Shown here one piece after another: positions 35,917 through 45,556 of a stretch of DNA of 64,000 nucleotides (the stretch's first letter is position 1; every line of letters begins with the position of its first letter). The stretch comes from JAEXOD01 sp964652025 (lineage in GTDB: Bacteria; Bacteroidota; Ignavibacteria; Ignavibacteriales; Melioribacteraceae). The notes under the pieces are model-generated. The model made no database searches and was not told the origin of the DNA. It saw only the letters and a program-made list of their open reading frames with translations. The translations under genes were made by a program, and so were the position numbers. Location of the stretch: NCBI GenBank assembly GCA_964652025.1, contig CAZYZX010000009.1:1-64000 (forward strand), given 5' to 3'.

Positions 35917-36273
35917 ATGAAAATTCTAATTTGTGATGATTCACTTTTTATAAGAAAAAGACTTTCCTCTATTATTAGTGAATTAAACTTTGAGATTTCA
36001 GAGGCAAAAGATGGCGCAGAAGCGTTAGACCTAATTCAAAAAGAAAAGTTTGACCTTATTTTGTTAGACTTATTAATGCCAAATATAACTGGTAAAGAGG
36101 TTTTAGAATTTTTATACAATAATGGAATAAAAGTCCCTATTATCATACTTTCTGCTGATATCCAAGATACAACATTAGCATATTGTAAAGAAAAAGGAGC
36201 ATCTGCATTTTTAAATAAACCACCGAAACAAGATGAACTGATTAATACTATTAAACAAGTATTGTCCTTATAA
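35917..36273 (+). CDS. CheY-like single-domain response regulator
   Basis: The 118-residue receiver domain has the acidic pair D7-D8, phosphoacceptor D51 in LLDLLMP, a Ser/Thr switch (LSAD, residues 78-81) and K101 in NKPP. It has no output domain, so it must act through protein contact, or pass phosphate on. It sits between a YhcH gene and a CheC-type phosphatase gene that is followed by a sensor kinase, so the three probably form one phospho-signalling unit. No flagellar or methyl-accepting genes are in the window. Confidence 0.93.
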   Translation: MKILICDDSLFIRKRLSSIISELNFEISEAKDGAEALDLIQKEKFDLILLDLLMPNITGKEVLEFLYNNGIKVPIIILSADIQDTTLAYCKEKGASAFLNKPPKQDELINTIKQVLSL

Positions 36274-36284
36274 GTGAGGTTTAT

Positions 36285-36884
36285 GTGTTACTAAATGAAA
36301 ATCAAATAGACCTTTTTACAGAACTTATAAATATAGGTGTAGGTAAAGCTGCTAGATTATTAAACGAACTTACCGGTTCTCATATAGCATTATCAATTCC
36401 TAAAATAATTGTAGAAAAACCTAAGGAATTAATTAAAACTATTGCAAAACAAAAAGAGTGCTTGTATTATGCTGTTAAACTTCAATTTGAAGGTACCTTT
36501 AAAGGCGTTGCAGAAATAGTTTTCCCATCAGAAAGTGGTAATAGGCTGGTTTCTATTTTAACCGGTGAAGAAATGTATAGCGAAGAACTAGATAGCCTAA
36601 GAACAGGTACCTTAAACGAAGTTGCTAACATGCTGTTAAATGGGGTTATGGGTTCTATTGCTAATATTATTAAAGAAGATTTTAATTATTCTATTCCTAA
36701 ATATTTTGAAGATACTTTAGATAATCTTTTATTTGACCAAAACCCTGATGATAAAATTGTTCTATTTTGCGAAACCCATTTTATTGTAGAAAATACAAAT
36801 ATTGAAGGTGATATTATTGTTTTATTAGAGCTTTTCTATTTTGAAAGCTTAAAGTTAGAGCTTGACCGATTATTGAGTGAGTAA
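36285..36884 (+). CDS. CheC-like phosphatase
   Basis: The 199-residue protein has two copies of the CheC/CheX/FliY phosphatase motif (ExxN): LFTELINIGVGKAARLL near residues 8-25 and LNEVANMLLNGVMGS near residues 107-122. Such proteins dephosphorylate CheY-P. The start is GTG at 36285, preceded by a GAGG site. It lies 11 bases after the CheY-like gene and 3 before the kinase gene, which gives a neat receiver/phosphatase/kinase set. The two motifs appear intact, so it is likely active. Confidence 0.88.
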   Translation: MLLNENQIDLFTELINIGVGKAARLLNELTGSHIALSIPKIIVEKPKELIKTIAKQKECLYYAVKLQFEGTFKGVAEIVFPSESGNRLVSILTGEEMYSEELDSLRTGTLNEVANMLLNGVMGSIANIIKEDFNYSIPKYFEDTLDNLLFDQNPDDKIVLFCETHFIVENTNIEGDIIVLLELFYFESLKLELDRLLSE

Positions 36885-36887
36885 GTT

Positions 36888-38099
36888 ATGGATTATTCAA
36901 CTTGTTTTAATCTTTACGACCATGTTAATATCGGTATTTTTGTAGTAAATCAACAATATAAAATTGTGTTTTGGAATAAACACTTACAAGAAACTTCTGG
37001 GCTTAGAAAAACTGATATTGAAAATAAAGACCTTTTTTTGGTGCTACCAAAATTAGATAATTATATTTTCAAAGAGCGATTACGCGGCGTTTTATTGGGT
37101 GGACCGCCCGAATTCTTTTCTTCTCAACTTAATAAATATATAGTACCAATTAAATTACCCAATGGCGATTATCGCACTCAACACGCTACAGTAATGGGTA
37201 TTAAATTATCACCCAATTCTGATATTTGCGCTGTTTTTTCGGTTATTGATATTACCGAGGAAAAAAAGCAGATTGATAACTTTAGAGAAATGAAAAATAA
37301 AGCAATTTTTGAAATTGAAGAAAGGAAGAAAACTGAAGAAAAATTGCGCCAAGTTGTTGAGCAATTAAGAGAAAAGACAGAACAGCTAAATATTTCTAAT
37401 AAAGCACTTGTTAGCTTAAATGCCAGTAAAGATAAATTCTTTTCCGTTATGGCACATGATATTAAAAACCCTTTAGCTGCTATTATCTCTTTTAGTGATT
37501 GGTTGTATAGTGATATTAAATCGTTAACTGAAGATGAAATTTTAGATTCATTATTATCAATTAAAAAATCTGCTAAAAGCTTGTTCGAGTTATTAGAAAA
37601 CCTTCTCCATTGGTCTCGTTTGCAAACTGGTAGGTTACAATATTCGCCCGAATTATTTAATCTTAATGATTTATTTACCGTATTAGAAGATACTTACACC
37701 ATGCTTGCAAAAAATAAAGAAATTGCACTTAATTTTAATACAAATGGTAAAATTACCTTTTTTGCAGATAAAAATATGTTAGAAACTGCTTTACGTAATT
37801 TAATTTCTAATGCAATAAAATTTACACCGCGTAAAGGAAGTATAGATGTATCAGCAGAAAAATCTCACAACTCCTTAATTATTACTGTTAAAGACACTGG
37901 GGTTGGAATGACTAAAGAGCAAATTGATAAGGTATTTAACATAGAAAGCAGCTTTACTACACGCGGAACAGAAAACGAAGAAGGTACAGGACTTGGCTTA
38001 ATTTTAGTAAAAGAACTTGTTACTAAAAATAAAGGTCAACTTACCGTAGAAAGCAAAGTTGGCGTTGGTACTATGTTTAATCTTATTTTTACCAATTAG
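36888..38099 (+). CDS. PAS-domain sensor histidine kinase
   Basis: The 403-residue protein has an N-terminal PAS domain (about 8-125, IGIFVVNQQYKIVFWNK), a coiled coil (about 130-175) and a DHp domain with H190 in MAHDIKNP. The ATPase domain carries LRNLISNAIKFTP, KDTGVGM and GTGLGLILVKEL. No transmembrane segment is seen, so it is a cytoplasmic sensor. It follows the CheC gene by 3 bases and presumably phosphorylates the CheY-like regulator at 35917. Ligand unknown. Confidence 0.93.
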   Translation: MDYSTCFNLYDHVNIGIFVVNQQYKIVFWNKHLQETSGLRKTDIENKDLFLVLPKLDNYIFKERLRGVLLGGPPEFFSSQLNKYIVPIKLPNGDYRTQHATVMGIKLSPNSDICAVFSVIDITEEKKQIDNFREMKNKAIFEIEERKKTEEKLRQVVEQLREKTEQLNISNKALVSLNASKDKFFSVMAHDIKNPLAAIISFSDWLYSDIKSLTEDEILDSLLSIKKSAKSLFELLENLLHWSRLQTGRLQYSPELFNLNDLFTVLEDTYTMLAKNKEIALNFNTNGKITFFADKNMLETALRNLISNAIKFTPRKGSIDVSAEKSHNSLIITVKDTGVGMTKEQIDKVFNIESSFTTRGTENEEGTGLGLILVKELVTKNKGQLTVESKVGVGTMFNLIFTN

Positions 38100-38150
38100 T
38101 CTTTATTTTATCTTTTTTTATCCCTTTAATTTATCCATTTTTTATTTTAT

Positions 38151-38160
38151 TTTGCATAAT
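38151..38160 (+). promoter_or_regulatory. TTTGCATAAT promoter-like element before the M1 peptidase gene
   Basis: TTTGCATAAT lies 24 bases upstream of the ATG at 38184 in the 84-base gap between two genes. The same ten bases occur upstream of the arginine operon and of the SPFH gene, in the same orientation as the gene. It may be an extended -10 element (CATAAT with a preceding TTG). Confidence 0.4.
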
Positions 38161-38183
38161 TAAAATTTTATCACGGGTAATTT

Positions 38184-40157
38184 ATGAAATCTACATTATT
38201 TTATTTATTTGTTTTTATTTCTATTAGTACATTAGTTTTTTCTCAAGAAATAGACGACTCAAAAACTGTAAAAAAGTTTTCGTCTCTTTATAAAACAGAA
38301 AAATATCCTGGCGATGACTCTTACGATGTACTTTATTATAAATTAAACTTAAATATAAACCACGTATTCTTTACTTCTAATTATATTCGTGGTGCAGTTA
38401 CTACAAAAGCTAAAGTGTTAAATAATAATTTTAATTCTTTTTATTTGGAATTAATGAACACTTTAACTGTAGATAGCGTTAAATCTAATTTGGGTGCAGT
38501 TACTTTTAATCATGTTGATAATAAAATTAATATAACATTACCAGTAACATTAAATAAAAATGATATTTTTGAAGTAACAGTATTTTATCGTGGCGTTCCG
38601 GGTGCATCTGGTTTAGGTAGTTTTGAGTTTACTACGCACAACGGCAGCCCAATTATTTGGTCTTTAAGCGAACCTTATGGTGCAATGGATTGGTGGCCTT
38701 GCAAAGATACACCTGCGGATAAAGCGGATAGTGCTGATATTTGGATTACTGCTAATCAATTTTTTACTTCTGTTTCTAATGGTAAGCTTATGGAAGTTGT
38801 TGATAATGGTAACAACACTAAAACTTATAAGTGGAAAGTTTCTTACCCAATTACTACTTATTTAATTAGTGTTGCCATGACAAATTATTATTTATACATG
38901 CACGATTATGTTGCTTTAGATGGTAGCATAATGAAATTGACTCATTATAGCTATCCAGAGTATTGGAGTGAAACCCGAAGATTACAAATGGAAGCAACAA
39001 GTGATATGATTCACGAATTTGCAAAAATGTTTGGCGAGTATCCTTTTATACGTGAAAAATATGGACATGCGGAGTTTTCTTGGGGTGGTGGAATGGAACA
39101 CCAAACTATTACTTCTATTGTTACTTTTGAACAAAATATTGTTGCCCACGAACTAGCCCATCAATGGTTTGGCAATATGATTACTTGCAAAGATTGGCAC
39201 AACATTTGGCTTAACGAAGGATTTGCTACTTATTGCGAAGCTTTGTATGTTGAAAAAAAGCAAGGGTATAATGCTTATAAAAATTATATGGGTAATATTT
39301 TATCCTCAGCAAAAAGTGCTGTTGGTACCCTTTATTGCCAAGATATTTCTAACGTTTATAATATTTTTAACTCTGCTCGCTCCTATAAAAAAGGTGCGTC
39401 TGTTTTGCATATGTTACGCAAAGTAGTTGGGGATTCTCTTTTCTTTGCTACCATGTATAATTATGCTAACGACCCACAAGTTAAATATGGCGTTGCTATA
39501 ACCGAAGATTTTTGGCGTATTGCTGAAGAAACTTGCAATATGGATTTAGACTTCTTTTTTAATCAGTGGGTTTATGGTGAAAAATATCCTAAGTATACTG
39601 TTAATTTAGTTTATACACCCGTTGCTAATAGCGCTGCTTATAACGTAACCATGACCTTAACACAAAACAACAATAATAACAATAATCCAGAATTTTTTAT
39701 AACGCCCGTAGATGTTAAATTCAAAACTCCTCAAGGCGATACTATTCTTACTGTTTGGAATAATCAAAAAGTACAAGATTTTAATTTTACTTTAAGCGGA
39801 AAACCTTCTATGTTTGTTTTAGACCCCAATATGTGGTTATTAAAAGACTACTCTACTACAGTAACCGGCATTGATGACTTTGAAATTAACTTAAAGGATT
39901 ATAAATTAGAACAAAATTATCCAAATCCATTTAATCCAGAAACTAAAATATCTTATTCTATTGGTTCACCCGATAATGTTAGATTAACTATTTACGACCC
40001 ATTAGGGAATGAAATTACAGAATTAGTAAACGAATACCAAAACCCTGGCAACTATACAGTAACCTTTAACGCAGCAAATCTATCTGCGGGTGTATACTTT
40101 TACCAATTAAAAACTAATAACTTTAGTAGTGTAAAAAAATTAGTTCTTATTAAGTAG
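38184..40157 (+). CDS. Secreted M1-family aminopeptidase with T9SS sorting domain
   Basis: The 657-residue protein has a signal peptide (TLVFSQ, about 21) and an M1 N-terminal beta domain. The catalytic domain has the zinc motif H322-E-L-A-H326 followed by E345 in LNEGFATYCE. The exopeptidase motif is GGGMEHQT rather than the classic GAMEN, as seen in some secreted M1 members. A T9SS sorting domain with NYPNPFNPETKI forms the last 80 residues or so. It would trim peptides outside the cell. It stands alone, ending 8 bases from the convergent GH97 gene. Confidence 0.93.
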   Translation: MKSTLFYLFVFISISTLVFSQEIDDSKTVKKFSSLYKTEKYPGDDSYDVLYYKLNLNINHVFFTSNYIRGAVTTKAKVLNNNFNSFYLELMNTLTVDSVKSNLGAVTFNHVDNKINITLPVTLNKNDIFEVTVFYRGVPGASGLGSFEFTTHNGSPIIWSLSEPYGAMDWWPCKDTPADKADSADIWITANQFFTSVSNGKLMEVVDNGNNTKTYKWKVSYPITTYLISVAMTNYYLYMHDYVALDGSIMKLTHYSYPEYWSETRRLQMEATSDMIHEFAKMFGEYPFIREKYGHAEFSWGGGMEHQTITSIVTFEQNIVAHELAHQWFGNMITCKDWHNIWLNEGFATYCEALYVEKKQGYNAYKNYMGNILSSAKSAVGTLYCQDISNVYNIFNSARSYKKGASVLHMLRKVVGDSLFFATMYNYANDPQVKYGVAITEDFWRIAEETCNMDLDFFFNQWVYGEKYPKYTVNLVYTPVANSAAYNVTMTLTQNNNNNNNPEFFITPVDVKFKTPQGDTILTVWNNQKVQDFNFTLSGKPSMFVLDPNMWLLKDYSTTVTGIDDFEINLKDYKLEQNYPNPFNPETKISYSIGSPDNVRLTIYDPLGNEITELVNEYQNPGNYTVTFNAANLSAGVYFYQLKTNNFSSVKKLVLIK

Positions 40158-40165
40158 AATTTTAT

Positions 40166-42280
40166 TTATTTGGCAAAAAGAGAAATGGCGGCACCTCCGC
40201 CATTTGCCAATTTAATCTTTATATTATCCCCTTTTTTAACAGTTTTGGTTAATATTTCATAAGCCATTGGATTTTTTTCCCAATCTGCATCTTTTGCATC
40301 TTGATATATTTTTGCAGTGTAAGTTACATTATCGCTTAAAAAGTTTAAATTAATAGTAAATTCTCTCTGGTTTTCATCTGTAATAGAACCAATAAACCAA
40401 TTATCTTTCCCTTTTTCTTTTCGAGCAATAGTAATATAATCACCCGGCTCTGCATTAATAATTTTTGTATCATCCCAATCAACAGGCACATCTTTAATAA
40501 ATTGAAACGCATCTAAGTGTTTTTCGTAATTTTCTGGAATATCTGCAGCCATTTGTAGTGGGCTATACATAGTTACATATAAAGCCAACTGTTTAGCTAA
40601 TGTTGTGTGAACTTGCTCTTTTCTACCATAAGGCTCTAATTTAATTTGAAATATACCGGGTGTATAATCCATTGGACCACCAAGCAACCTTGTAAACGGT
40701 AAAATAGTTTCATGTTCGGGTTTATTTCCCTTGCTCCATGCATTAAACTCGTTACCGCGCGCAGCTTCGCATGCCATCCAATTTGGATATGTACGGTGCA
40801 AACCTGTTGGTCTTACCGGCTCGTGAGCACACAACATAAATTCGTTTTCTGCTGTTTTTTCGGCAACTCTAATATAATGGTTAACCATCCATTGTCCATC
40901 GTGATGCTCGCCACGTGGAATAATCCATCCAACATAACCGGTTTTTACAGCATTGTATCCATATTTTTTCATAAAGCGATAAGCTTCATCCATACGCCTT
41001 TCATAATTACTAACCGATGCCGATGTTTCGTGGTGCATTATTAAATTTACGTTTTTACTTTTAGCGTATTTAGTCAAATAATCAACATCAAAATCTTTAT
41101 ATGGTGTTACAAAATCGAATACATCTTCCCTGTAAAAACTGCCCCAGTCTTCCCAACCAATATTCCATCCTTCCACTAATACTCCACCAAATCCATGTTC
41201 TGCGGCAAAATCTATGTATCTTTTTGTTCTTTCTGTTGTGGCTCCATGCCTTCCATTTGGCTTTAAATTATTCCAATCTATAGCTTTTAAATCTGGAACT
41301 CTTATATCTGCATAATTCCAAGATGACATCCCTATATGCATTTCCCACCAAATTCCAACATATTTCATTGGTTTTATAAATTCTGTATTTTTTATTTTAC
41401 TTGGTTCATTTAAATTTAATATCATTTTGCTTGATAATATATCTTCTGCTTTATTGCTTACTATTATTGTCCTCCAAGGTGTTTTAAATGGCACTTGAAA
41501 ATATGCTTTATTTCCTAAAGCATCCGGTACAAGCTGAGCACTTAATAAATAGTTTTCCCTATCTACTTTTAATTGCATTGCAGGATAGTTTACCAATGCA
41601 GCTTCAAAAATGCTTATGTATAAATTATCTTGCGTCTTAAAGAGTACTGGGGATTGAATATAATTTTCCCCAATTATAGATTTACTGCCTATTTCACTAT
41701 CAACCTTACCAATGTATGCATCAATATCCTTTATGTTAGTTGTAGAGTATCTATACTCGTTAGTATCATAATCACCTGGTATCCAAAATGTTTTATGGTT
41801 GCCGGTTAATGCAAATTCTGTAATTTCATCACTAAGTATTATATTTTTTGTATAGTTATTTTCTGGAATTTCATATCTAAATCCTAAGCCATCGTTAAAT
41901 AATCTAAAAGTTATTATTAAATAATTATTACCCACAACTTTTCTATCTTCCACAACTGCTTGAACTAAAGTAACTTTTAACTCTTTATAATTATTATTTA
42001 TAGTTTTAACCTCACCCCAAACTGGTTGCCAATTTTCATTAACACTTATTGTATCTGTTTTTTCAATACTAAATGCGTCGTAATAGGAAAATTCTTCTTT
42101 AAATTTTAATCCCATTTTAGATGGTTTAATAACATCTGCACCTAAATAAGATAGTGCATAGATAGGCTCGCCATTTTTGCTTAACCAAAATTTTAAAGCA
42201 AATTTACCATCTGGGCTGTTTATTATTTGCGCATAAGATATATTAATAATAAATACAAATAAAACTAAAACCTTCTTCAT
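40166..42280 (-). CDS. GH97-family glycosidase (SusB-like)
   Basis: The 704-residue protein has a signal peptide (NISYAQ, about 17) and the GH97 layout: N-terminal beta-super-sandwich (about 18-280) and a TIM barrel (about 300-600). The barrel carries YVGIWWEMHIGMSSW, GGVLVEGWNIGWEDW, HHETSAS, HEPVRPTGLHRTYPN, GNEFNAW and GGPMDYTPG. A C-terminal beta domain follows. GH97 contains inverting alpha-glucosidases and retaining alpha-galactosidases. The conserved glutamates in HHET, HEP and NEF fit the SusB-type inverting group, which depends on calcium. It is probably periplasmic, as it has no sorting domain. There is no operon partner. Confidence 0.92.
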   Translation of the reverse strand: MKKVLVLFVFIINISYAQIINSPDGKFALKFWLSKNGEPIYALSYLGADVIKPSKMGLKFKEEFSYYDAFSIEKTDTISVNENWQPVWGEVKTINNNYKELKVTLVQAVVEDRKVVGNNYLIITFRLFNDGLGFRYEIPENNYTKNIILSDEITEFALTGNHKTFWIPGDYDTNEYRYSTTNIKDIDAYIGKVDSEIGSKSIIGENYIQSPVLFKTQDNLYISIFEAALVNYPAMQLKVDRENYLLSAQLVPDALGNKAYFQVPFKTPWRTIIVSNKAEDILSSKMILNLNEPSKIKNTEFIKPMKYVGIWWEMHIGMSSWNYADIRVPDLKAIDWNNLKPNGRHGATTERTKRYIDFAAEHGFGGVLVEGWNIGWEDWGSFYREDVFDFVTPYKDFDVDYLTKYAKSKNVNLIMHHETSASVSNYERRMDEAYRFMKKYGYNAVKTGYVGWIIPRGEHHDGQWMVNHYIRVAEKTAENEFMLCAHEPVRPTGLHRTYPNWMACEAARGNEFNAWSKGNKPEHETILPFTRLLGGPMDYTPGIFQIKLEPYGRKEQVHTTLAKQLALYVTMYSPLQMAADIPENYEKHLDAFQFIKDVPVDWDDTKIINAEPGDYITIARKEKGKDNWFIGSITDENQREFTINLNFLSDNVTYTAKIYQDAKDADWEKNPMAYEILTKTVKKGDNIKIKLANGGGAAISLFAK

Positions 42281-42402
42281 TTTTTGTTTCCTATTTTTTT
42301 AATTATAATTAATTAAATTAATTTATTATTAATAATATACCAAATTATTCCCCGTTTTTATTTTATTATTTTTAAGATAATAAATTCTTATTTGTGAGTA
42401 TT

Positions 42403-42512
42403 TTTGCATAATTTTTCATTTTAATGCATTATAATGCATTTTTATTTAAATTTTTGCATTTTTTTGCATTTTAAACTTGACACGTATATCAAAATTATAT
42501 TAACTTTGCACT
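42403..42512 (+). promoter_or_regulatory. Promoter and ARG-box-like operators of the arginine operon
   Basis: The 270-base leader before argC holds TTTGCATAATTTTTCATT (42403-42420). Directly after it comes the perfect 18-bp palindrome AATGCATTATAATGCATT (42423-42440), followed by two further TTGCATT repeats (42454-42470). ArgR boxes in other bacteria are 18-bp imperfect palindromes arranged in adjacent pairs, and argR is in this operon, so ArgR binding is likely. A strong -35 box TTGACA lies at 42477-42482 with a weak TATTAA 15 bases later. Transcription would start near 42510. Confidence 0.65.
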
Positions 42513-42550
42513 TCATTTTTTTAACTATTAAAACAGGAATAATAGCAAAG

Positions 42551-43576
42551 TTGATTAATGTTGCAATTATTGGTGGAACAGGATACACAGGTAAAAAATT
42601 AATTCAATTACTTACAAATCATCCTAAGGTAAAAGAAATAACCGTTTATGGTAATACTAATGCCGGCAACAAATTATTAGACCTTTTTCCAGAGTTAACC
42701 AACTTAACTAATAATAGCGAAGTACTATCAATTAATAATATTTCACTAAATCATGATATTTATTTTGTTGCATTACCACACGGAGAAGCGCTAAAGCAAG
42801 TGCCAAGTTTAATTAATAATAATAAAATTGTTATAGATTTAGGTGGGGATTTTAGATTAGATAACCCTATGGAATATGAAAATTGGTACGGCATAAAGCA
42901 CACTTCAACAGAATTACTAAACATTAAAAGCTATGGGTTGGCAGATTACTATAATACAAACTACAAATCCACAAATTTAATTGCAAACCCGGGTTGTTAT
43001 CCAACATCTGTTTTGCTATCGGTATTACCTTTTGTAGAAAATTTTTCAGAATATATTAATACAATATCTACATGTTCTTATTCTGGTACAAGTGGTGCAG
43101 GCAAAAGCACCAAAGTTGAGCTTTCTTTATCAGAAATGGATGGAAACGTTAAAGCATATAACGTAAATAACCACAGACATCAACCTGAAATTGCGCAAGA
43201 ATTAAAAAAAGCTGGGTTAAACTCCGATTATTCTATTACTACACACTTATTACCTGTTGCAGTTGGAATTTACTCCACTACAACTATTAAACTAAATAAG
43301 CCAATTTTAAACGAAGCTGTTCAAGAAATTTATAATAAAAAATATAATAATTCTAATTTTGTAAGATTAAGACAAATTCCCCCCAGTTTAACATGGGTAG
43401 TTGGAACCAACTTTTGCGATATAAATATATCTGTAAAATATAACACAGTTATAATTACTTCTGCAATAGATAATTTAATAAAAGGTGCAGCAGGGCAAGC
43501 TATTCAAAACATGAACAAAAAACTAAATTTTGATGAAACTTTGGGTATAATAAATAAAGGTGCAAAAAATGATTAA
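42551..43576 (+). CDS. argC: N-acetyl-gamma-glutamyl-phosphate reductase
   Basis: The protein reduces N-acetylglutamyl phosphate to the semialdehyde with NADPH. Landmarks are INVAIIGGTGYTGKKLIQLL (Rossmann start), LPHGEALKQV, NPGCYPTS with the catalytic Cys, and SGTSGAGKS. The frame is open up to 42434, but that extension is hydrophobic and unlike ArgC. The TTG at 42551 gives the family's normal N-terminus with an AGGA about 13 bases upstream, so I take it as the start (341 residues plus stop). First gene of argC-J-B-D-R-G-H. It overlaps argJ by 8 bases. Confidence 0.93.
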   Translation: MINVAIIGGTGYTGKKLIQLLTNHPKVKEITVYGNTNAGNKLLDLFPELTNLTNNSEVLSINNISLNHDIYFVALPHGEALKQVPSLINNNKIVIDLGGDFRLDNPMEYENWYGIKHTSTELLNIKSYGLADYYNTNYKSTNLIANPGCYPTSVLLSVLPFVENFSEYINTISTCSYSGTSGAGKSTKVELSLSEMDGNVKAYNVNNHRHQPEIAQELKKAGLNSDYSITTHLLPVAVGIYSTTTIKLNKPILNEAVQEIYNKKYNNSNFVRLRQIPPSLTWVVGTNFCDINISVKYNTVIITSAIDNLIKGAAGQAIQNMNKKLNFDETLGIINKGAKND

Positions 43577-44774
43577 CTTTGTTGAAGGTGGCAGTGTAAC
43601 ATCTACACCGGGATTTATGGCAGCGGGGATTTTTGCGGGTATTAAGAGAAAAAGAAAAGATTTAGCTTTAATTTATTGCCCTCGCCCATGCAACGTAGCT
43701 GGCACATTTACCTTAAATAAAGTTAAAGCAGCTCCTTTATTAATTTCTCAAGAGGTTATTAATAAAGGTAATTTAGTTAAAGCAGTGCTTGTTAACTCGG
43801 GCAATGCTAACGCTTGTACTGGTGAAGAAGGTTATAACGATGCATTGAAAAGCCAAGAATATTTAGCAGAAAAATTAGGCATAGATAAAAGCGAAGTGCT
43901 AATTAGCAGCACAGGAGTAATTGGTCAAAAAATGCCAATGGATGCATTACTAAGTGGTATAGATAATATTATTCCTCAGCTCTCAGAGTTTGGTGGGCTT
44001 AGCGCAGCAGAAGCAATAATGACTACAGACACTGTCAAAAAATCTTTTGCAGTAAACTTTACTATTAACGAGCAGACCGTTACAATAGGAGTTATTTGCA
44101 AAGGAAGCGGAATGATTATGCCTAACATGGCTACAATGCTTGCATTTTTTACTACAGATGCAAAAATAGATAATAACCTGCTTAATAAATATCTTGTTAA
44201 AGCTGTTAACCAAACTTTTAACAAAATTTCCGTTGATGGAGAAACAAGCACTAACGACATGGTTATTATAATGGCAAATGGATTAAGTGGTGTAGAAGTT
44301 AAAGAAAACGATGCATCTGGGGGTTTATTTTACGAAGCCCTTTTTACAATTGCAACAGAAGCAGCTAAATCTATTGCTAAAGATGGCGAAGGCGCTACAA
44401 AACTAATTACAATTAACGTAACTGGCGCTCATACCCAATTAGATGCAGATTTAGCTGGTAAAAGCATTGCAAATAGTCCACTAGTTAAAACTGCTATTTA
44501 TGGTAACGACGCTAATTGGGGTAGAATTTTATCCTCAGTTGGGAATAGCGGCGCAAATATAGACCCCGAAAAAGTAAGCATTTATTTTGATAATTCACCC
44601 GTTCTTTTGCCCGGTTATAATATTGTTCTCAATGAAAAAGAAGCTTACGATAAACTTAATCGCAAAGAGGTTTTTATTAATGTAAATTTAAATGGCGGTA
44701 CTTTTAGCTCTACTTGGTACACGTGCGATTTTACCGAAAACTATATTAAAATTAATTCCGAATACAGATCTTAA
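43569..44774 (+). CDS. argJ: Bifunctional ornithine acetyltransferase / N-acetylglutamate synthase
   Basis: This 401-residue protein transfers acetyl from acetylornithine to glutamate, so the operon uses the cyclic arginine pathway. It has the self-processing site ATMLAF near residue 190 (KGSGMIMPNMATMLAFFTT, with the new N-terminal Thr), NSGNANACTG near the start, and the Asn/Asp-rich VDGETSTNDM. Cleavage yields alpha and beta chains. I take ATG at 43569 rather than the GTG at 43560. It gives INFVEGGSVTSTPGF and has an AAAGGTG site before it. Overlaps argC by 8 bases. Confidence 0.94.
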   Translation: MINFVEGGSVTSTPGFMAAGIFAGIKRKRKDLALIYCPRPCNVAGTFTLNKVKAAPLLISQEVINKGNLVKAVLVNSGNANACTGEEGYNDALKSQEYLAEKLGIDKSEVLISSTGVIGQKMPMDALLSGIDNIIPQLSEFGGLSAAEAIMTTDTVKKSFAVNFTINEQTVTIGVICKGSGMIMPNMATMLAFFTTDAKIDNNLLNKYLVKAVNQTFNKISVDGETSTNDMVIIMANGLSGVEVKENDASGGLFYEALFTIATEAAKSIAKDGEGATKLITINVTGAHTQLDADLAGKSIANSPLVKTAIYGNDANWGRILSSVGNSGANIDPEKVSIYFDNSPVLLPGYNIVLNEKEAYDKLNRKEVFINVNLNGGTFSSTWYTCDFTENYIKINSEYRS

Positions 44775-44782
44775 GGTGATTT

Positions 44783-45556
44783 ATGAAGACTGCGATATTA
44801 AAAATTAGTGGAAAAGCATTAAACGATTTATTAAACAATGATGATAAAATTTTAGAAATACTTAAAATAAAAGAAGCTTTTGGCGGTTTAATAATTGTTC
44901 ATGGCGCAGGACAAAGTATTTCGGAGTGGTCTGAAGCATTAGGACTTGAAGCAAAGTTTATTAATGGGCAGCGCGTTACAACTGATAAAGTGATGGATGT
45001 TGTAGCTGCTGTTCAATCTGGTATGCTAAACGGTAAAATAATAAGCAGGCTTACTACCAAAGGTATAGATGCCGTTGGACTTTCTGGAATTGATAGAGGT
45101 ACTTTTGTTGCTAAAAAAATAAATTTAGATTTAGGAAATGTTGGTATTCCTAAAGTTATTGGAAATGTAGATTGGATTAAAGACTTAGTAAATGATGGCG
45201 TAATACCCGTTTTTAGCAGCGTTTGCAGAGATGAAAACGGAAGCCTTATGAATGTGAATGCAGATATTTTTACAGAAGTTTTAGCAGCAGCACTTAAAGC
45301 AGATTCTGTTTTCTTTATATCTGATGTTAATGGCGTTAAGCTTTCTGGTACAATTCAAAAATTAATTGATGAAAACAGCATTTTAAAAGGAATTGACGAA
45401 AAAGAAATTACAGATGGGATGATACCTAAACTAAATAGTTGTTTACAACTGCTAAATAAAGGAATTAATAAAATTTGGATAGGCAAAAACCCTTTAATTC
45501 AATTTGAAAACGAAATTAAAATAGAAGGAGGAACCTGGATTGTTAAATCTGCCTAA
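44783..45556 (+). CDS. argB: Acetylglutamate kinase
   Basis: The 257-residue amino-acid kinase has TAILKISGKALND at the N-terminus, HGAGQSISEW (substrate loop), GLSGIDRG and a C-terminal ISDVNGVKLSG plus DGMIPKL. It phosphorylates N-acetylglutamate. The length is at the short end for ArgB, with none of the N-terminal helix extension typical of arginine-inhibited forms. Feedback inhibition may thus be absent or occur elsewhere. An AAGGTGAT site precedes the ATG. It overlaps argD by 17 bases. Confidence 0.93.
   Translation: MKTAILKISGKALNDLLNNDDKILEILKIKEAFGGLIIVHGAGQSISEWSEALGLEAKFINGQRVTTDKVMDVVAAVQSGMLNGKIISRLTTKGIDAVGLSGIDRGTFVAKKINLDLGNVGIPKVIGNVDWIKDLVNDGVIPVFSSVCRDENGSLMNVNADIFTEVLAAALKADSVFFISDVNGVKLSGTIQKLIDENSILKGIDEKEITDGMIPKLNSCLQLLNKGINKIWIGKNPLIQFENEIKIEGGTWIVKSA
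45526..45542 (+). promoter_or_regulatory. Ribosome site that sets the TTG start of argD
   Basis: AGGAGG at 45526-45531 is a full Shine-Dalgarno sequence inside the last codons of argB, with an 8-base spacer to TTG at 45540. This supports a TTG start for argD and tight coupling to argB. Confidence 0.8.

Noticed and set aside
42434..42550. A 39-residue N-terminal extension of ArgC
   Set aside because: It covers the ARG-box region, is hydrophobic and does not match ArgC. TTG 42551 gives the normal N-terminus.
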